DNA of 64,000 nucleotides from CAZZBM01 sp964652255 (GTDB lineage: Bacteria; Bdellovibrionota; Bacteriovoracia; Bacteriovoracales; CAZZBM01). A program made the translations under genes and the position numbers. The notes beneath the pieces are model-generated. The model saw only the letters and a list, made by a program, of their open reading frames with translations. It was not told the DNA's origin and searched no databases. The first letter of the stretch is position 1. Each line of letters begins with the position of its first letter. The DNA is taken from NCBI GenBank assembly GCA_964652255.1, contig CAZZBM010000001.1, forward strand, positions 310,001 through 374,000, in the 5' to 3' direction. Positions 1 to 9,458 of this stretch are shown here, piece by piece.

Positions 1-1935
1 CCGAAAGATTTAACTTTTTATATTGAAAATCCTTTGTTTGAAAACTTAGATCTTACTTATGCTGAAGAAATTCTTTTAAAAGACATCTTATATGTTTCTA
101 CTTCTTTTCTTGCCAAAGATAATGAAAATACCACTTTTTTTCATGAAGGCATCTCTAAGAAGAAAAAAAAACTACAAGCTCTTAAGTCTTTTCCTACTTT
201 TTTCATAGCTCAAGATTTAACAGAAGAAAATTACCAAGATTTTTGTCTCACGGAGATAGATCGTTTAGTAAACTCAACGGGTAGTGTTGTTATAAAAAAA
301 ATAGCTCCTGAAAAATTTCAGGTTTTTTTTCTAAAGAAAAAAGAATCTTCCTTAGAAGAATTTAAAAAAAATTTAACTCTTCTTAAAAAAGATCTTCATG
401 ATCTTGAAAAAAAAGAGACTTCTTTACAGAAAGAACTGCAACAAGAAGAAGAACTTTTACAGGAAAAAAGAGAGCTTCTAAAAAAAGCGGAAGAGAATCA
501 CCGACTCTTAGAAAGATCTTTTTTAGAAAAACAAATCTTTTTTGAACAAAAGAAAGAAGAAATTAAAAAAAATAAATCTCAAAAAGAAGAAAATGAAAAA
601 CAATTTAAAATTCTATCTCAAGAAATAGAAGATAAAGAGAAGCTTTTTGAAAAAAAACAAAAATATTTTTCAAGCAAAGAAATTATCTTTGAAGAAAAAA
701 AATCTTCTTTTCCTAGCATTGATCAAGAATATAGATCTCTAGAGAAGCAAGAAGTTTTTCTTCATCATGAAATTAAAAACTTAAATCAAGAGCTTCTTCA
801 TTTAAAAAGACAAAAAGAACAACAAGAAGAGTATTACCAGTCTCTAAAAGAAGAATTAGATAACTTTGAAAATAAAAAAAAAGAAAAAGAAAAAAATCTT
901 CTTGAACACCAACAATCTATTAAAAATCTTCTAACCCAAATTCAACAAGAAGAAGTCTTAGAAAAAGAAACTCTGAAAGCTCTTCAACCTCTAGAGAAAA
1001 ATCTTCAAAAAGAGCATAACGAATTACAAGATTTTTTAAATAAAAAAAAGTTACAAGAAGATAAAATCAAGGAATTAGAAAAATCTATTTATGCACTAGA
1101 TAAAAATTTTTTAGAAAAAAAGATCAAAATAGAACATCTTACAGAAGAGGAATCTAAAAAAGTTTTAGAATTTTATAATTTCTCTGAAAAAAATTTAAGA
1201 CTTAGTTTTAAAAACTTTTTTTCAGAAAAAACATTCCATCTTTTACTGCCTTTAAACCTTTCTGCTGATTATCTTGAGATTGAGCTAAAAGAAGTTCAGC
1301 AAACTCCCAAGGAAGATCTTTCTAAACTAGAGAAAGATCTCTCTAAAATGGGAGATCTTAACTGGCAAGCCCCTGAAGAAGTTAAAAAGATCTCTAAAAG
1401 ATTAGACTTTTTAAAATCAGAAGAAAATATTTTGCAAACATCTCTTCATGATCTTCATGAAGCCATCACCGAGATGGATCAATTAGCTCAAGAAAGATTT
1501 AAAAAAACTTTTGAAGAAGTTAATGATCGTTTTCAAAAAGTTTTTCCTCTTGTTTTTAATGGTGGAGAAGCTAAACTTGTTTTAGAAAAAGAAGATCAAG
1601 AAGAGGGGATTCATATTTATGCCAGGCCCCCTGGAAAAAAAATGCAAAATATTCGCTTAATGTCTGGTGGAGAAAAAGCTTTAACAGCTATTAGCCTTAT
1701 CTTTTCCATCTTTTTGGTAAAGCCCTCTCCTTTTTGTCTTCTTGACGAAGTGGATGCTCCTTTAGATGATGCCAACGTGGCAAGATTTAATGAACTTTTA
1801 AAAGAAATGAGCTCAGAGTCTCAATTTATCGTCGTGACTCACAATAAAAAAACCATGGAAATTAATCGTAAACTTTATGGAATTACCATGCAAGAACCTG
1901 GTGTTTCTAAATCTTTTTCAGTGGACTTACAATGA
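1..1935 (+). CDS. smc: Chromosome segregation ATPase SMC, C-terminal part (5' end outside window)
   Basis: SMC forms the ATP-driven clamp of the condensin-like complex that compacts and segregates the chromosome with ScpA and ScpB, whose genes lie at 18.7-20.1 kb. The frame is open from base 1, so the gene is cut by the window edge. The visible part begins near the hinge (about the first 110 residues). A very long Lys/Glu-rich coiled coil follows (roughly residues 115-420, encoded by A-rich DNA), then the C-terminal ATPase head. The ABC signature MSGGEKA is at bases 1660-1680 and the Walker B and D-loop (LLDEVDAPLDD) at about 1735-1770, followed by a switch His (VVTHNK). The unknown downstream gene starts inside the SMC stop (ATGA). 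Identification is firm from the head motifs; the exact hinge limits are approximate. Confidence 0.93.
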   Translation, partial: PKDLTFYIENPLFENLDLTYAEEILLKDILYVSTSFLAKDNENTTFFHEGISKKKKKLQALKSFPTFFIAQDLTEENYQDFCLTEIDRLVNSTGSVVIKKIAPEKFQVFFLKKKESSLEEFKKNLTLLKKDLHDLEKKETSLQKELQQEEELLQEKRELLKKAEENHRLLERSFLEKQIFFEQKKEEIKKNKSQKEENEKQFKILSQEIEDKEKLFEKKQKYFSSKEIIFEEKKSSFPSIDQEYRSLEKQEVFLHHEIKNLNQELLHLKRQKEQQEEYYQSLKEELDNFENKKKEKEKNLLEHQQSIKNLLTQIQQEEVLEKETLKALQPLEKNLQKEHNELQDFLNKKKLQEDKIKELEKSIYALDKNFLEKKIKIEHLTEEESKKVLEFYNFSEKNLRLSFKNFFSEKTFHLLLPLNLSADYLEIELKEVQQTPKEDLSKLEKDLSKMGDLNWQAPEEVKKISKRLDFLKSEENILQTSLHDLHEAITEMDQLAQERFKKTFEEVNDRFQKVFPLVFNGGEAKLVLEKEDQEEGIHIYARPPGKKMQNIRLMSGGEKALTAISLIFSIFLVKPSPFCLLDEVDAPLDDANVARFNELLKEMSSESQFIVVTHNKKTMEINRKLYGITMQEPGVSKSFSVDLQ

Positions 1936-2369
1936 TTTTTTATCTTTTAACTTTAAAACACACAGAAAAACCCCTTAAAAAGGGACCTACCTACGAGATT
2001 ACTAGCAAACTTTCTTTTTCTCCCAACAAACTCACTCTCATTCAAGAAACTTCTGGTAAACCTCCTTTGCCTGGTTTTTCTCTTTCTTGCGATGCAATAA
2101 CTTGCAAGTTAACCCAAGGAAAGACAACAAAAAAAGTGGATGCTTCCATGAACTACTTTAAAATCCTAACTGATATGGTTTTTAACAAAAAAATTCCCTT
2201 TAATCTTGATCTTATTCCCGGGCAACCCTTAAGGCTTCCTTTAAAAGAACAAGGGTTGAAAGAATTGTACTTAGAATGCACTGATCCTTTTAATCCAAAA
2301 ACCTGGACCAAGCTTTCTATTTATAATATTAAAAACGAACTAGAACGTGTCTATAGCATTTCTCATTGA
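1932..2369 (+). CDS. Hypothetical protein between smc and mutY
   Basis: I do not recognise this 145-residue protein. It starts with an ATG that overlaps the smc stop by four bases and ends 23 bases inside mutY, so it is translationally coupled on both sides. The sequence looks globular and mixed beta, with Pro/Gly turns (GKPPLPGF), two cysteines in its middle (SCDAITC) and no signal peptide or membrane segment. Its place in a compact smc-mutY run suggests co-expression with genome-maintenance genes, which says little about function. Confidence 0.6.
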   Translation: MIFYLLTLKHTEKPLKKGPTYEITSKLSFSPNKLTLIQETSGKPPLPGFSLSCDAITCKLTQGKTTKKVDASMNYFKILTDMVFNKKIPFNLDLIPGQPLRLPLKEQGLKELYLECTDPFNPKTWTKLSIYNIKNELERVYSISH

Positions 2370-3264
2370 GTGGTCAAAAACTCATTTCTCTCATCTTCCC
2401 TGGAGAAAAAATCGTTCTTTTTATTCCATTCTTGTTTCAGAGTTTATGCTTCAACAAACCACAGTTGCCACTGTATTAAAAAAATACCCTCCCTTCATTG
2501 AAAGATTTCCCAACTTTCAGACTCTTCATGAAGCTTCTTTAGATGAAGTTCTGCTCTTCTGGTCTGGTCTTGGTTATTATGCCCGAGCAAGACGACTAAA
2601 AGAATTAGCCTCTCTTTTTAAAGATCAACTGCCCTCTACTTACAATGAACTTATTCAATATCCTGGTATAGGTCCCTACACAGCTCAAGCTCTTTTATCT
2701 CTTTACTATCAGGAAAAAATCTTTGCTTTAGATACAAATTTAAAAAGAGTTCTTTCAAGAATAAATCTTCATGAGTACCCCTCTCTTTATCCCTCAAGAG
2801 AACTCAATGAAGCTTTCATGGACCTAGGAAGAACTTATTGCACAGCAAGATTTCCAAAGTGTGAAGAGTGTTTTTTAAAGACAACTTGTCCTAGCGCTTT
2901 TAAGACTGCAACACCTCCTGTCAAGAAAGACAAACAAGAATTAAATCTTTTAAGGTTTTACTTTTTTGATGAGCAAAAAAGACTCTTTCTTTATAAAAGA
3001 GCTTCAAAAGCTTGGCTTCAAGATCAATTTGAAGTTCCAACCTTTAGTCTAGAGCCAATCTCACAATATCCTCTTTTCACACAAAAAATAGATCTTCATA
3101 AATTTTTTAAATTTAAAACAACCATTACGAAATACACTATTAATAATTTTATTATTTTAAATAAAATTGATCATAAAGGAGAGTTTTTAAATATAGAAAA
3201 CATCCCCCTTAGTAGTGCTACTAAAAAGGGGTTGGAATTGATTCTACAAAAAACTAGCTATTAA
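2347..3264 (+). CDS. mutY: Adenine DNA glycosylase MutY
   Basis: MutY removes adenine mispaired with 8-oxoguanine in base excision repair. The 305-residue product has the HhH-GPD fold: the early PWRKNR and SEFMLQQTT segment carries the catalytic Glu, the HhH is YPGIGPYTAQALLS, and the catalytic Asp is in ALDTNLKRVLSR. A 4Fe-4S cluster loop with Cys spacing C-X6-C-X2-C-X5-C is at about residues 165-182. The C-terminal Nudix-like 8-oxoG recognition domain is short and weakly conserved. The start is a GTG at 2347 inside the preceding gene; no later start keeps the conserved core. The 3' end overlaps the convergent hppA gene by 21 bases. Confidence 0.93.
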   Translation: MSIAFLIEWSKTHFSHLPWRKNRSFYSILVSEFMLQQTTVATVLKKYPPFIERFPNFQTLHEASLDEVLLFWSGLGYYARARRLKELASLFKDQLPSTYNELIQYPGIGPYTAQALLSLYYQEKIFALDTNLKRVLSRINLHEYPSLYPSRELNEAFMDLGRTYCTARFPKCEECFLKTTCPSAFKTATPPVKKDKQELNLLRFYFFDEQKRLFLYKRASKAWLQDQFEVPTFSLEPISQYPLFTQKIDLHKFFKFKTTITKYTINNFIILNKIDHKGEFLNIENIPLSSATKKGLELILQKTSY

Positions 3265-5247
3265 GATTGCTATAATCGCCATTAATTTAATAAGAGTGTT
3301 CATAGCTGGTCCAGAAGTATCTTTAAAAGGATCACCTACAGTATCTCCTATAACAGCTGCTTTATGAGCTTCAGATCCTTTTTTTTCACCCTCGATAAGA
3401 TTCTGCTCTATAGCTTTTTTAGCATTGTCCCAAGCTCCACCAGAATTTGCCATGAATAAAGCAAGAATAATTCCAGTGATAGTAGAACCTGCAAGTAAAC
3501 CTCCAAGGGCTTCTTTACCTAGAAAAAAACCTACAAGAATAGGAGCAGCGATAGCTACCAGTCCAGGAATAAACATTTCTTTGAGAGCAGCTTCAGTAGC
3601 GATAGCTACACATTTTTCCGTTTCAGGCTCAGCTTTTCCTTCCATAAGCCCTTTAATTTCTTTAAACTGACGTCTCACTTCTTGAACCATTTTTTGCGCT
3701 GCCTTACCTACAGCATCAATAGTGTTAGCTGCAACGATAAAAGGAATAATTCCACCTAAAAAAAGCCCTACAAAAACGTAAGGATTCATAATGTTGATAT
3801 TTTCTAAATCAACTGATTGAGCATAAACAGAAAATAAAGCTAGGCTTGTTAAAGCTGCTGAAGCAATAGCAAAGCCTTTTCCAATAGCTGCTGTAGTATT
3901 TCCCAGCGAGTCTAGTTCATCTGTAATAGCTCTTACAGAAGAATCAAGATGTGACATTTCTGCAATTCCACCAGCATTATCAGCAATGGGACCATAAGAA
4001 TCTGTTGCCATCGTCATTCCTGTTGTGGCTAGCATTCCTACAGCAGCAAGAGCTATGCCATAAAGACCAGCTAAAGAATAACTCAGTAAAACTGTCACAG
4101 AAATTAAAATAATAGGGAGAACCACTGAATACATTCCCATGGAAAAACCAGTAAGAATAATGGTAGCTGGACCAGTTTTTCCAGCATAAGCTATTTTTCT
4201 AACAGGAAAAAAACTGTTGGAAGTAAAAAACTCTGTAAAAAAACCAATAAGTGTACCCATTACAGAGCCCAAAACTAAAATATAAAAAGGATTTTTATGA
4301 GAAGAAAATATATTAAAATTTATTTGCTCATTAAGGAGATAACTAGCTCCTAAAAACAACAAAGTACTTAAAAAAGGAATAAATCTTAAAGAAGTGGCTG
4401 GTGAAAGTTTTTTAAAGACATTTATAAGAAGAATACCAAAAAAAGAAGAAAGAACCCCAAAGACAGTAACAATTAAAGGAAACAGAATACTTTCATGACT
4501 CATGGTATTAAAAGTACTCCCTATAATCATAGCTGAAATTAAAGCACTCACATAAGATTCAAAAAGATCAGCCCCCATGCCGGCTGTATCACCGACATTG
4601 TCACCAACATTATCGGCTATAGTGGCTGGATTTCTAGGATCATCCTCTGGAATACCAGCTTCAACTTTTCCTACAAGATCAGCCCCTACATCAGCAGCCT
4701 TAGTGTAAATTCCACCACCAATTCTAGCAAAAAAAGCGACAGTAGAAGCTCCTAAAGCAAAATTGTTTAATAGAGATAACTCTAATCTATTGGTTAAGTA
4801 TTCAAAAGCAAAATAAACACCTAAAAGACCTAAGCTTGCTACAGTTAGACCCATGACAGATCCACCAAAAAAAGAAATTCTTAAAGCCTCATCTTTTTTG
4901 TTAAGTCTTGCTGCTTCAGTGGTTCTAACATTAGCTTTTGTTGCTGCTTTCATGCCCATAAAACCAGCAAAAAGAGAAATAATCCCGCCAAGAAGATAAG
5001 CTAAAGAAGAAAAAATTCCAGAAAAATAAAAAATTAAACCAGCTACTAGAAGTATAAAAATGCTTAAAATAGCATATTCTTTTTTAAGAAAAGCCAAAGA
5101 ACCTTTCTCAATTAAAGAAGCAATCTTTTCCATCTTCTCTGTTCCAGAAGGAAGTTTTTTTAACCATAGATAAAGAGCAATGACAAAAAGAAAAACACCT
5201 ATCATTAAATGAGGTGTATAATAATAAAAAGATAAAATGATATCCAT
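3244..5247 (-). CDS. hppA: Membrane-bound ion-pumping pyrophosphatase, K+-dependent type
   Basis: This integral membrane enzyme couples pyrophosphate hydrolysis to export of H+ or Na+ and returns energy from biosynthetic PPi. The protein is about 667 residues with many membrane helices. It has the substrate-binding segments GGGIYTKAADVGADLVGK and DDPRNPATIADNVGDNVGD, and a second Asp-rich site near the C-terminus (GDTVGDPFKDTSGP). The motif GNTTAAIGKG has Ala where K+-independent pumps have Lys (GNTTKA), so a K+-dependent subtype is inferred; H+ versus Na+ cannot be decided by eye. I chose ATG at 5247, eight bases after AGGAG; an upstream in-frame TTG (5253) is only two bases from it. It is divergent from murJ. 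Confidence 0.94.
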   Translation of the reverse strand: MDIILSFYYYTPHLMIGVFLFVIALYLWLKKLPSGTEKMEKIASLIEKGSLAFLKKEYAILSIFILLVAGLIFYFSGIFSSLAYLLGGIISLFAGFMGMKAATKANVRTTEAARLNKKDEALRISFFGGSVMGLTVASLGLLGVYFAFEYLTNRLELSLLNNFALGASTVAFFARIGGGIYTKAADVGADLVGKVEAGIPEDDPRNPATIADNVGDNVGDTAGMGADLFESYVSALISAMIIGSTFNTMSHESILFPLIVTVFGVLSSFFGILLINVFKKLSPATSLRFIPFLSTLLFLGASYLLNEQINFNIFSSHKNPFYILVLGSVMGTLIGFFTEFFTSNSFFPVRKIAYAGKTGPATIILTGFSMGMYSVVLPIILISVTVLLSYSLAGLYGIALAAVGMLATTGMTMATDSYGPIADNAGGIAEMSHLDSSVRAITDELDSLGNTTAAIGKGFAIASAALTSLALFSVYAQSVDLENINIMNPYVFVGLFLGGIIPFIVAANTIDAVGKAAQKMVQEVRRQFKEIKGLMEGKAEPETEKCVAIATEAALKEMFIPGLVAIAAPILVGFFLGKEALGGLLAGSTITGIILALFMANSGGAWDNAKKAIEQNLIEGEKKGSEAHKAAVIGDTVGDPFKDTSGPAMNTLIKLMAIIAILIASFL

Positions 5248-5295
5248 AGACAAAACTCCTTTTTTCCTCTAGAAAGATAGAAAAAACGAGACTTT

Positions 5296-6759
5296 ATGTC
5301 AATCAAAAACCTTTTAAAATACTCATTTAGAATGACTCTTGCTGTTTTTATTTCAAGATTTATTGGTCTTTTCAGAGAGCAAATGTATGCTCTCTATTTT
5401 GGAGCTACTTCTAAATTTGACGCTTTTCTTGTCTCCTTTAGAATTCCTAATCTTTTTCGTGAACTTTTTGCTGAAGGAGCTGTTGCCTCTGTTTTTGTTC
5501 CTTATTTTACAGAAAAAAATAAAAGTGAAAAAGAAGGTAGTTATGCTCTTTGGTCAGTAGCTATTACTCTTTTTACAGTGACAATGATTATAGCTACTTT
5601 TCTGGCGATCTTTGCCAATGAAATTTTTCTTCTTTTTGGACCCCATCTCACCCCTTCAGGCTTAAGAGCTATTAACTATTATCTTCCCTTAGCTAGCCTC
5701 TATGCTTTATTTAGTAGTGCTCTTAATACCTTATATCGTTTTTTTCTTCCAGCTGTTCTTCCTGGCTTATCTAATTTAGTAATTTTAATTGTCATTCCTT
5801 TAGAAGCTTACTTTTTAGGTGAAGCTACTATTCAAACCCTTAGCTATACTTTTGTTGGGTACATGTTTACTCAGGCTTTCATTACAGGAATTTTACTTCA
5901 TAAAAAATATCCTTTTTATGCTTTTTCTTACAAAGAAGGATTCTATGTTTTAAAAAAAATGCTTCCAGCTTTTTACACAGTCCTTACAGCTCAAGCTAGT
6001 ACTTATTTACAAACATCTTTTGCTTTAAGACTTGGATCAGGAACCCTTTCTTGCTTAAATTATGCTTTTAAGGTTTTTCAACTTCCCATAGGGCTTCTTG
6101 GCATTGCTTTATCTAATGCTCATATTGTTCTTTTTTCTAAAGCTTTAAAAAATGGTGAAATTGATTCAGCTAGAAAAATCTTTTCTGACTCGGTTAAAAT
6201 TATTATTTTATTTTTCCTCCCTCTTCTTTTCTTCTTTTTTCTTTACGGAGAACAAATCATTACTATTATTTATCAAAGAGGGAAATTTACTGAAGAAGCA
6301 GTGATTCAAACCACTAAAGCTTTCCAAATGTATCTTATTTGTCTTCCTTTCTATGCTCTTACTAAACTCACCACACCTACTCTTTTAGCTTTAAATGAAG
6401 CAAAAAAGCTTCTTTTTTCAGCGACTCTTTCTCTCATTATTCAACTTGTTATTTATTTTTTTTTCTTAAAAAACATTGGCTCATTAGCTCTAGCAACTTC
6501 TCTTTCAGTCATTAGTTCTACTCTATGGCAAAGTCTTTTTATTAAAAAAGCTTTAAAAAAATTTCAATTATTTCATAGAGAATCTTTAGCTTTACCTGTT
6601 TTTATGGGTTTCAGTTATTTTATCTTTAAAAAATTTCCATTTGAATATGAATATTTCTTTAAAGATCTATTTAAGCTCGCTTTACACTTTTCTTTTCCTT
6701 GTGTTCTTTATATAATAATAATTCAAGTGCTAAGAAAAAAGGAGATTCATGAGGACTGA
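5296..6759 (+). CDS. murJ: Lipid II flippase MurJ (MviN family)
   Basis: MurJ flips the peptidoglycan precursor lipid II across the inner membrane. The 487-residue product is very hydrophobic with about 13-14 predicted helices. It opens with the family's typical N-terminus (ISRFIGLFREQMYALYFGA, then DAFLVSFRIPNLFRELFAEGA), which contains conserved Arg residues of the central cavity. The gene overlaps the next one by 11 bases, and that gene's ribosome binding site (AAAGGAG) lies inside the murJ 3' end. No strong Shine-Dalgarno is seen before murJ itself. Confidence 0.93.
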   Translation: MSIKNLLKYSFRMTLAVFISRFIGLFREQMYALYFGATSKFDAFLVSFRIPNLFRELFAEGAVASVFVPYFTEKNKSEKEGSYALWSVAITLFTVTMIIATFLAIFANEIFLLFGPHLTPSGLRAINYYLPLASLYALFSSALNTLYRFFLPAVLPGLSNLVILIVIPLEAYFLGEATIQTLSYTFVGYMFTQAFITGILLHKKYPFYAFSYKEGFYVLKKMLPAFYTVLTAQASTYLQTSFALRLGSGTLSCLNYAFKVFQLPIGLLGIALSNAHIVLFSKALKNGEIDSARKIFSDSVKIIILFFLPLLFFFFLYGEQIITIIYQRGKFTEEAVIQTTKAFQMYLICLPFYALTKLTTPTLLALNEAKKLLFSATLSLIIQLVIYFFFLKNIGSLALATSLSVISSTLWQSLFIKKALKKFQLFHRESLALPVFMGFSYFIFKKFPFEYEYFFKDLFKLALHFSFPCVLYIIIIQVLRKKEIHED

Positions 6760-7201
6760 TTTTACCTCACTAAAACTATTTGCTGATCATATTCTTAATC
6801 AATTAAGACAATTTCATTTACTGGAGTTTTCTCTGGACACAAGAGCTTCTCTGATAGAATCCTTAGCTGAAGAACTTAATGTAGGTCTTCTTACCGAAGA
6901 AGATCTTCAGGAAGAAACCCTGGAAGAGCTTCAAGAAAAATATGGTGAAATTGAAGCCGCTGATATTACTCAAAATGAAGCTTATATTCATGCCAGAAAA
7001 GAACTCATTAAATCTTTTAATGGAGAAGCTATTTCTGGTTTTTACTTAGCTGAATCTCTTTTTAAATTAGCAGAAAGAGTTAAAAACTTTTTAACAGATT
7101 CATCTCTAGTCGAAGAAGTCTACGGAACAGATGAAGAGTTAGTTTCTTTTTTGGTTCAAAAATTTAAATCTTATGAGCCAGCTAGAACTCTAAATCCTTA
7201 A
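6749..7201 (+). CDS. DUF507-like protein downstream of murJ
   Basis: The 150-residue product is acidic, helical and soluble, with no signal peptide. The middle (LTEEDLQEETLEELQEKYG, then a segment with ARKELI) resembles the DUF507 family of short helical proteins common in deltaproteobacteria and Aquificae. This is a resemblance by eye, not a firm assignment. It starts with ATG overlapping the murJ stop, with AAAGGAG correctly placed, so coupling to murJ translation is likely. The 3' end overlaps the convergent next gene by 20 bases. The function of the family is unknown. Confidence 0.6.
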   Translation: MRTDFTSLKLFADHILNQLRQFHLLEFSLDTRASLIESLAEELNVGLLTEEDLQEETLEELQEKYGEIEAADITQNEAYIHARKELIKSFNGEAISGFYLAESLFKLAERVKNFLTDSSLVEEVYGTDEELVSFLVQKFKSYEPARTLNP

Positions 7202-7562
7202 AAATTTTTTCCACATAATAATCTTCCACTCCTGCTTCAAAAACTTTACTCACACTCACTAGGTATCCTTTTTGTTTTCTCATAAAAAACAAATGCCTTC
7301 TCTCCTCTAAAAAAGAACCTTTTCCTTGAAAGTAATCAAAATTTTCAATGTTTTCATCTAGAATCCAACTTTGCAGAAAAGAAAGATCTTTTTCTAAAAC
7401 CAAAGACCAAGAAGAAGTATAGATTTTATTTTGATCTTGTTTCCACCAAGAAGGAACTAAAAATTCTTGACCATAAAAAGAAATCTTTTTTTTTGGATAA
7501 AAAAAGATTTCTTTTGTAAGAAAAAAAATAAAAATTAAAATGAAAACAATTACTAAACTCAT
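7182..7562 (-). CDS. Small single-pass membrane protein, unknown
   Basis: I do not recognise this 126-residue protein. The first 20 residues are one hydrophobic helix (MSLVIVFILIFIFFLTKEIF), followed by a basic stretch and a Trp- and aromatic-rich domain predicted to lie outside the inner membrane or anchored to it. There is no lipobox. It converges on the DUF507-like gene with a 20-base overlap and is divergent from uvrC, so it is probably monocistronic. Confidence 0.5.
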   Translation of the reverse strand: MSLVIVFILIFIFFLTKEIFFYPKKKISFYGQEFLVPSWWKQDQNKIYTSSWSLVLEKDLSFLQSWILDENIENFDYFQGKGSFLEERRHLFFMRKQKGYLVSVSKVFEAGVEDYYVEKIFKDLEF

Positions 7563-7620
7563 TTGCAGACTACTATTTTTTTAGTAAAGAAAATTATCTC
7601 TCTATTTACAAAAGAGATCA

Positions 7621-9183
7621 ATGTTTATGAGTAAAAAAGATCTCTTAACACTTATTCAATCTTTTCCTAATGATCCTGGGTGTTACCTTATGAAAGAAGA
7701 TGACATTATCCTTTATATAGGAAAAGCTAAGAACTTAAAAAAAAGGATTTTGTCTTATTTTCAAAAAAAGCAAGAAATTAAAATAGCTTCCTTGATTCAC
7801 AAGATTACTTCCATTGACTATATAAGAACCCTAAATGAGACAGAAGCTCTTCTTCTAGAAAATAATCTTATTAAAAAACATCAACCTCTTTATAATTTTC
7901 AATTAAAAGATGATAAAAGGTATGCTTCCTTATTTATTTCTCATGAACCCTTTCCAAAGCTTGAAATCACACGAGAAAAACCTAAAGGGCTAATTCTGGG
8001 ACCCTATCCAGGTCTTTCCGTTAAAGATCTTGCCTTAAGATTGAGTGATTTTTTGCAACTTAGAAAATGTTCTTTAAAAGAATTTCAAAAAAGAAAAAAA
8101 GTTTGTGATTACTATCATTTAAAAACTTGCAGTGGAACTTGTCTAAAATTAGAGTCTGAATCTTCTTATACAAAAAAACTTGAACTCATTGAACAATTTT
8201 TTAAAAAAAAGAACAAAAAGCTTTTTTCTTTGGTTGAAGAAACAATGTTTAAAAAAGCAGAGGAAGAAAAATTTGAAGAAGCTCATGAAATCAAACAACT
8301 TTATCTTCTTTTAAAAAAATTCTTAGAAGAAGAAAGATTTCAACGAGTAGAATCTCTTCATCACAAGAATAGTGACTTTCTTCTCCTGTCCACCAAAGAT
8401 CACTGTTCTTTGGTTAGATTTTTAACCTTATCTCAAGGTGAACTTATAGCTAAAAAAGATTATTTTTTTCTTAGTGATTCACTGGCATTAGATTCTTTAG
8501 TTTATACTCATTATCTTTATGAACAAAAAAAACACACACTTTATACTGAAGAAGAATTTATTGTATTAGATCTAAATCTTAGAAAAATTCCCTCTTCGTT
8601 AAAAAAATTCTTTCAAGAACAAAAAGAGCTTTTAGAAAAAGATCTCTCCAGACAACTTCACTTGTATCATCCTTATCTAGCTCTAGTAACCCTTCAAAAT
8701 CTTCTTCAGCTTCAAGATCTCCCTAGGGTTTTAGAAGCTTATGATGTAGCTGTTTTTCAAGGATCATCTCCGACAGCTTCTCAAATTGTTTTTAAAGATG
8801 GATTTTCTTCTTCCAAAGATTATCGTTATTACAACCTTAAAACTCTTCCCGAAGGAAACAATGACTTTAAAATGTTAAAAGAAGTCTTTTTAAGAAGATT
8901 AGAAAAAAAACCTTATCCTGATCTTATTCTTATTGATGGAGGATTGCCTCAATGGAGAGTTTTTAAAAAAGTTTTAAAAAAACTTAATCTTTTTATTCCT
9001 TTTTTAGCCCTAGCTAAAGAAAAAAATCAGCTAGAAGAAAGACTTGTTTTAGATGAAAACAGGACTCTTGCCTTGAAAGATTCTCATCTAAAAACTCTTC
9101 TTGTTCAGCTCAGAGATGAAGCTCATAGATTTTCCAGAAAACTTCATCATAGAAAAGAGCAAGAAAGGTATTTTAAAAAGTAA
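7621..9183 (+). CDS. uvrC: Excinuclease ABC subunit UvrC, lacking the C-terminal HhH domain
   Basis: UvrC makes both incisions in UvrABC nucleotide excision repair. The N-terminal GIY-YIG domain is present (GCY then YIGKAKNLKKR) with its catalytic Glu in NETEALLLENNLIK. A Cys-containing segment (KVCDYYHLKTCSGTC) and a UVR coiled coil (about residues 203-240) follow. The RNase H-like nuclease domain keeps the Asp-Asp-His set: YDVA, LILIDGG and RDEAHRFS. The protein stops about 17 residues after that His, at 520 residues, whereas typical UvrC continues through a tandem HhH DNA-binding domain to about 600. The tail is missing, not frameshifted into sight. Start ATG 7621 is used; ATG 7627 is an alternative. 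Confidence 0.92.
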   Translation: MFMSKKDLLTLIQSFPNDPGCYLMKEDDIILYIGKAKNLKKRILSYFQKKQEIKIASLIHKITSIDYIRTLNETEALLLENNLIKKHQPLYNFQLKDDKRYASLFISHEPFPKLEITREKPKGLILGPYPGLSVKDLALRLSDFLQLRKCSLKEFQKRKKVCDYYHLKTCSGTCLKLESESSYTKKLELIEQFFKKKNKKLFSLVEETMFKKAEEEKFEEAHEIKQLYLLLKKFLEEERFQRVESLHHKNSDFLLLSTKDHCSLVRFLTLSQGELIAKKDYFFLSDSLALDSLVYTHYLYEQKKHTLYTEEEFIVLDLNLRKIPSSLKKFFQEQKELLEKDLSRQLHLYHPYLALVTLQNLLQLQDLPRVLEAYDVAVFQGSSPTASQIVFKDGFSSSKDYRYYNLKTLPEGNNDFKMLKEVFLRRLEKKPYPDLILIDGGLPQWRVFKKVLKKLNLFIPFLALAKEKNQLEERLVLDENRTLALKDSHLKTLLVQLRDEAHRFSRKLHHRKEQERYFKK

Positions 9184-9218
9184 ACTTATGTTCTATAAAT
9201 TAAAAAAGGAGAATAAGT

Positions 9219-9458
9219 ATGGGTCAATGTGGATGTAAACAATGTAAGTGCTCCCCCCCAAGCAAGCCTAATGAAGGATGTTTTGGTTCTTTGATTTTAA
9301 TATGTTTGACTGTAATAAGCTTAACAGCAGCAGCAAATTCTTTCGTAATGAATAGATTTTTAGCGGTGAAAAATACACCAGTTTTAGAAACTACAAAAGA
9401 TAGTTCTTCTTATGCTTTTTGCTTAAAAAATTGCTCTATTGATGGTGAAGAAGAATAA
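9219..9458 (+). CDS. Cys-rich small membrane protein with NCSIDGE tail (copy 1)
   Basis: The 79-residue product has three parts: a Cys-rich N-terminus (MGQCGCKQCKC, four Cys at positions 4, 6, 9 and 11), one hydrophobic helix (about residues 25-46), and a polar tail ending in CLKNCSIDGEEE. The start has a good ribosome binding site (AAAAAAGGAG). The tail and the hydrophobic core resemble the next small gene, so the two are tandem paralogues. I do not recognise the family. The Cys clusters could bind metal or form disulfides. A peptide precursor or small envelope protein is possible, but neither is shown. Confidence 0.65.
   Translation: MGQCGCKQCKCSPPSKPNEGCFGSLILICLTVISLTAAANSFVMNRFLAVKNTPVLETTKDSSSYAFCLKNCSIDGEEE

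Noticed and set aside
3425..3670. Plus-strand open frame of 81 codons inside hppA
   Set aside because: It lies antisense to a well conserved part of the pyrophosphatase and encodes no recognisable protein.
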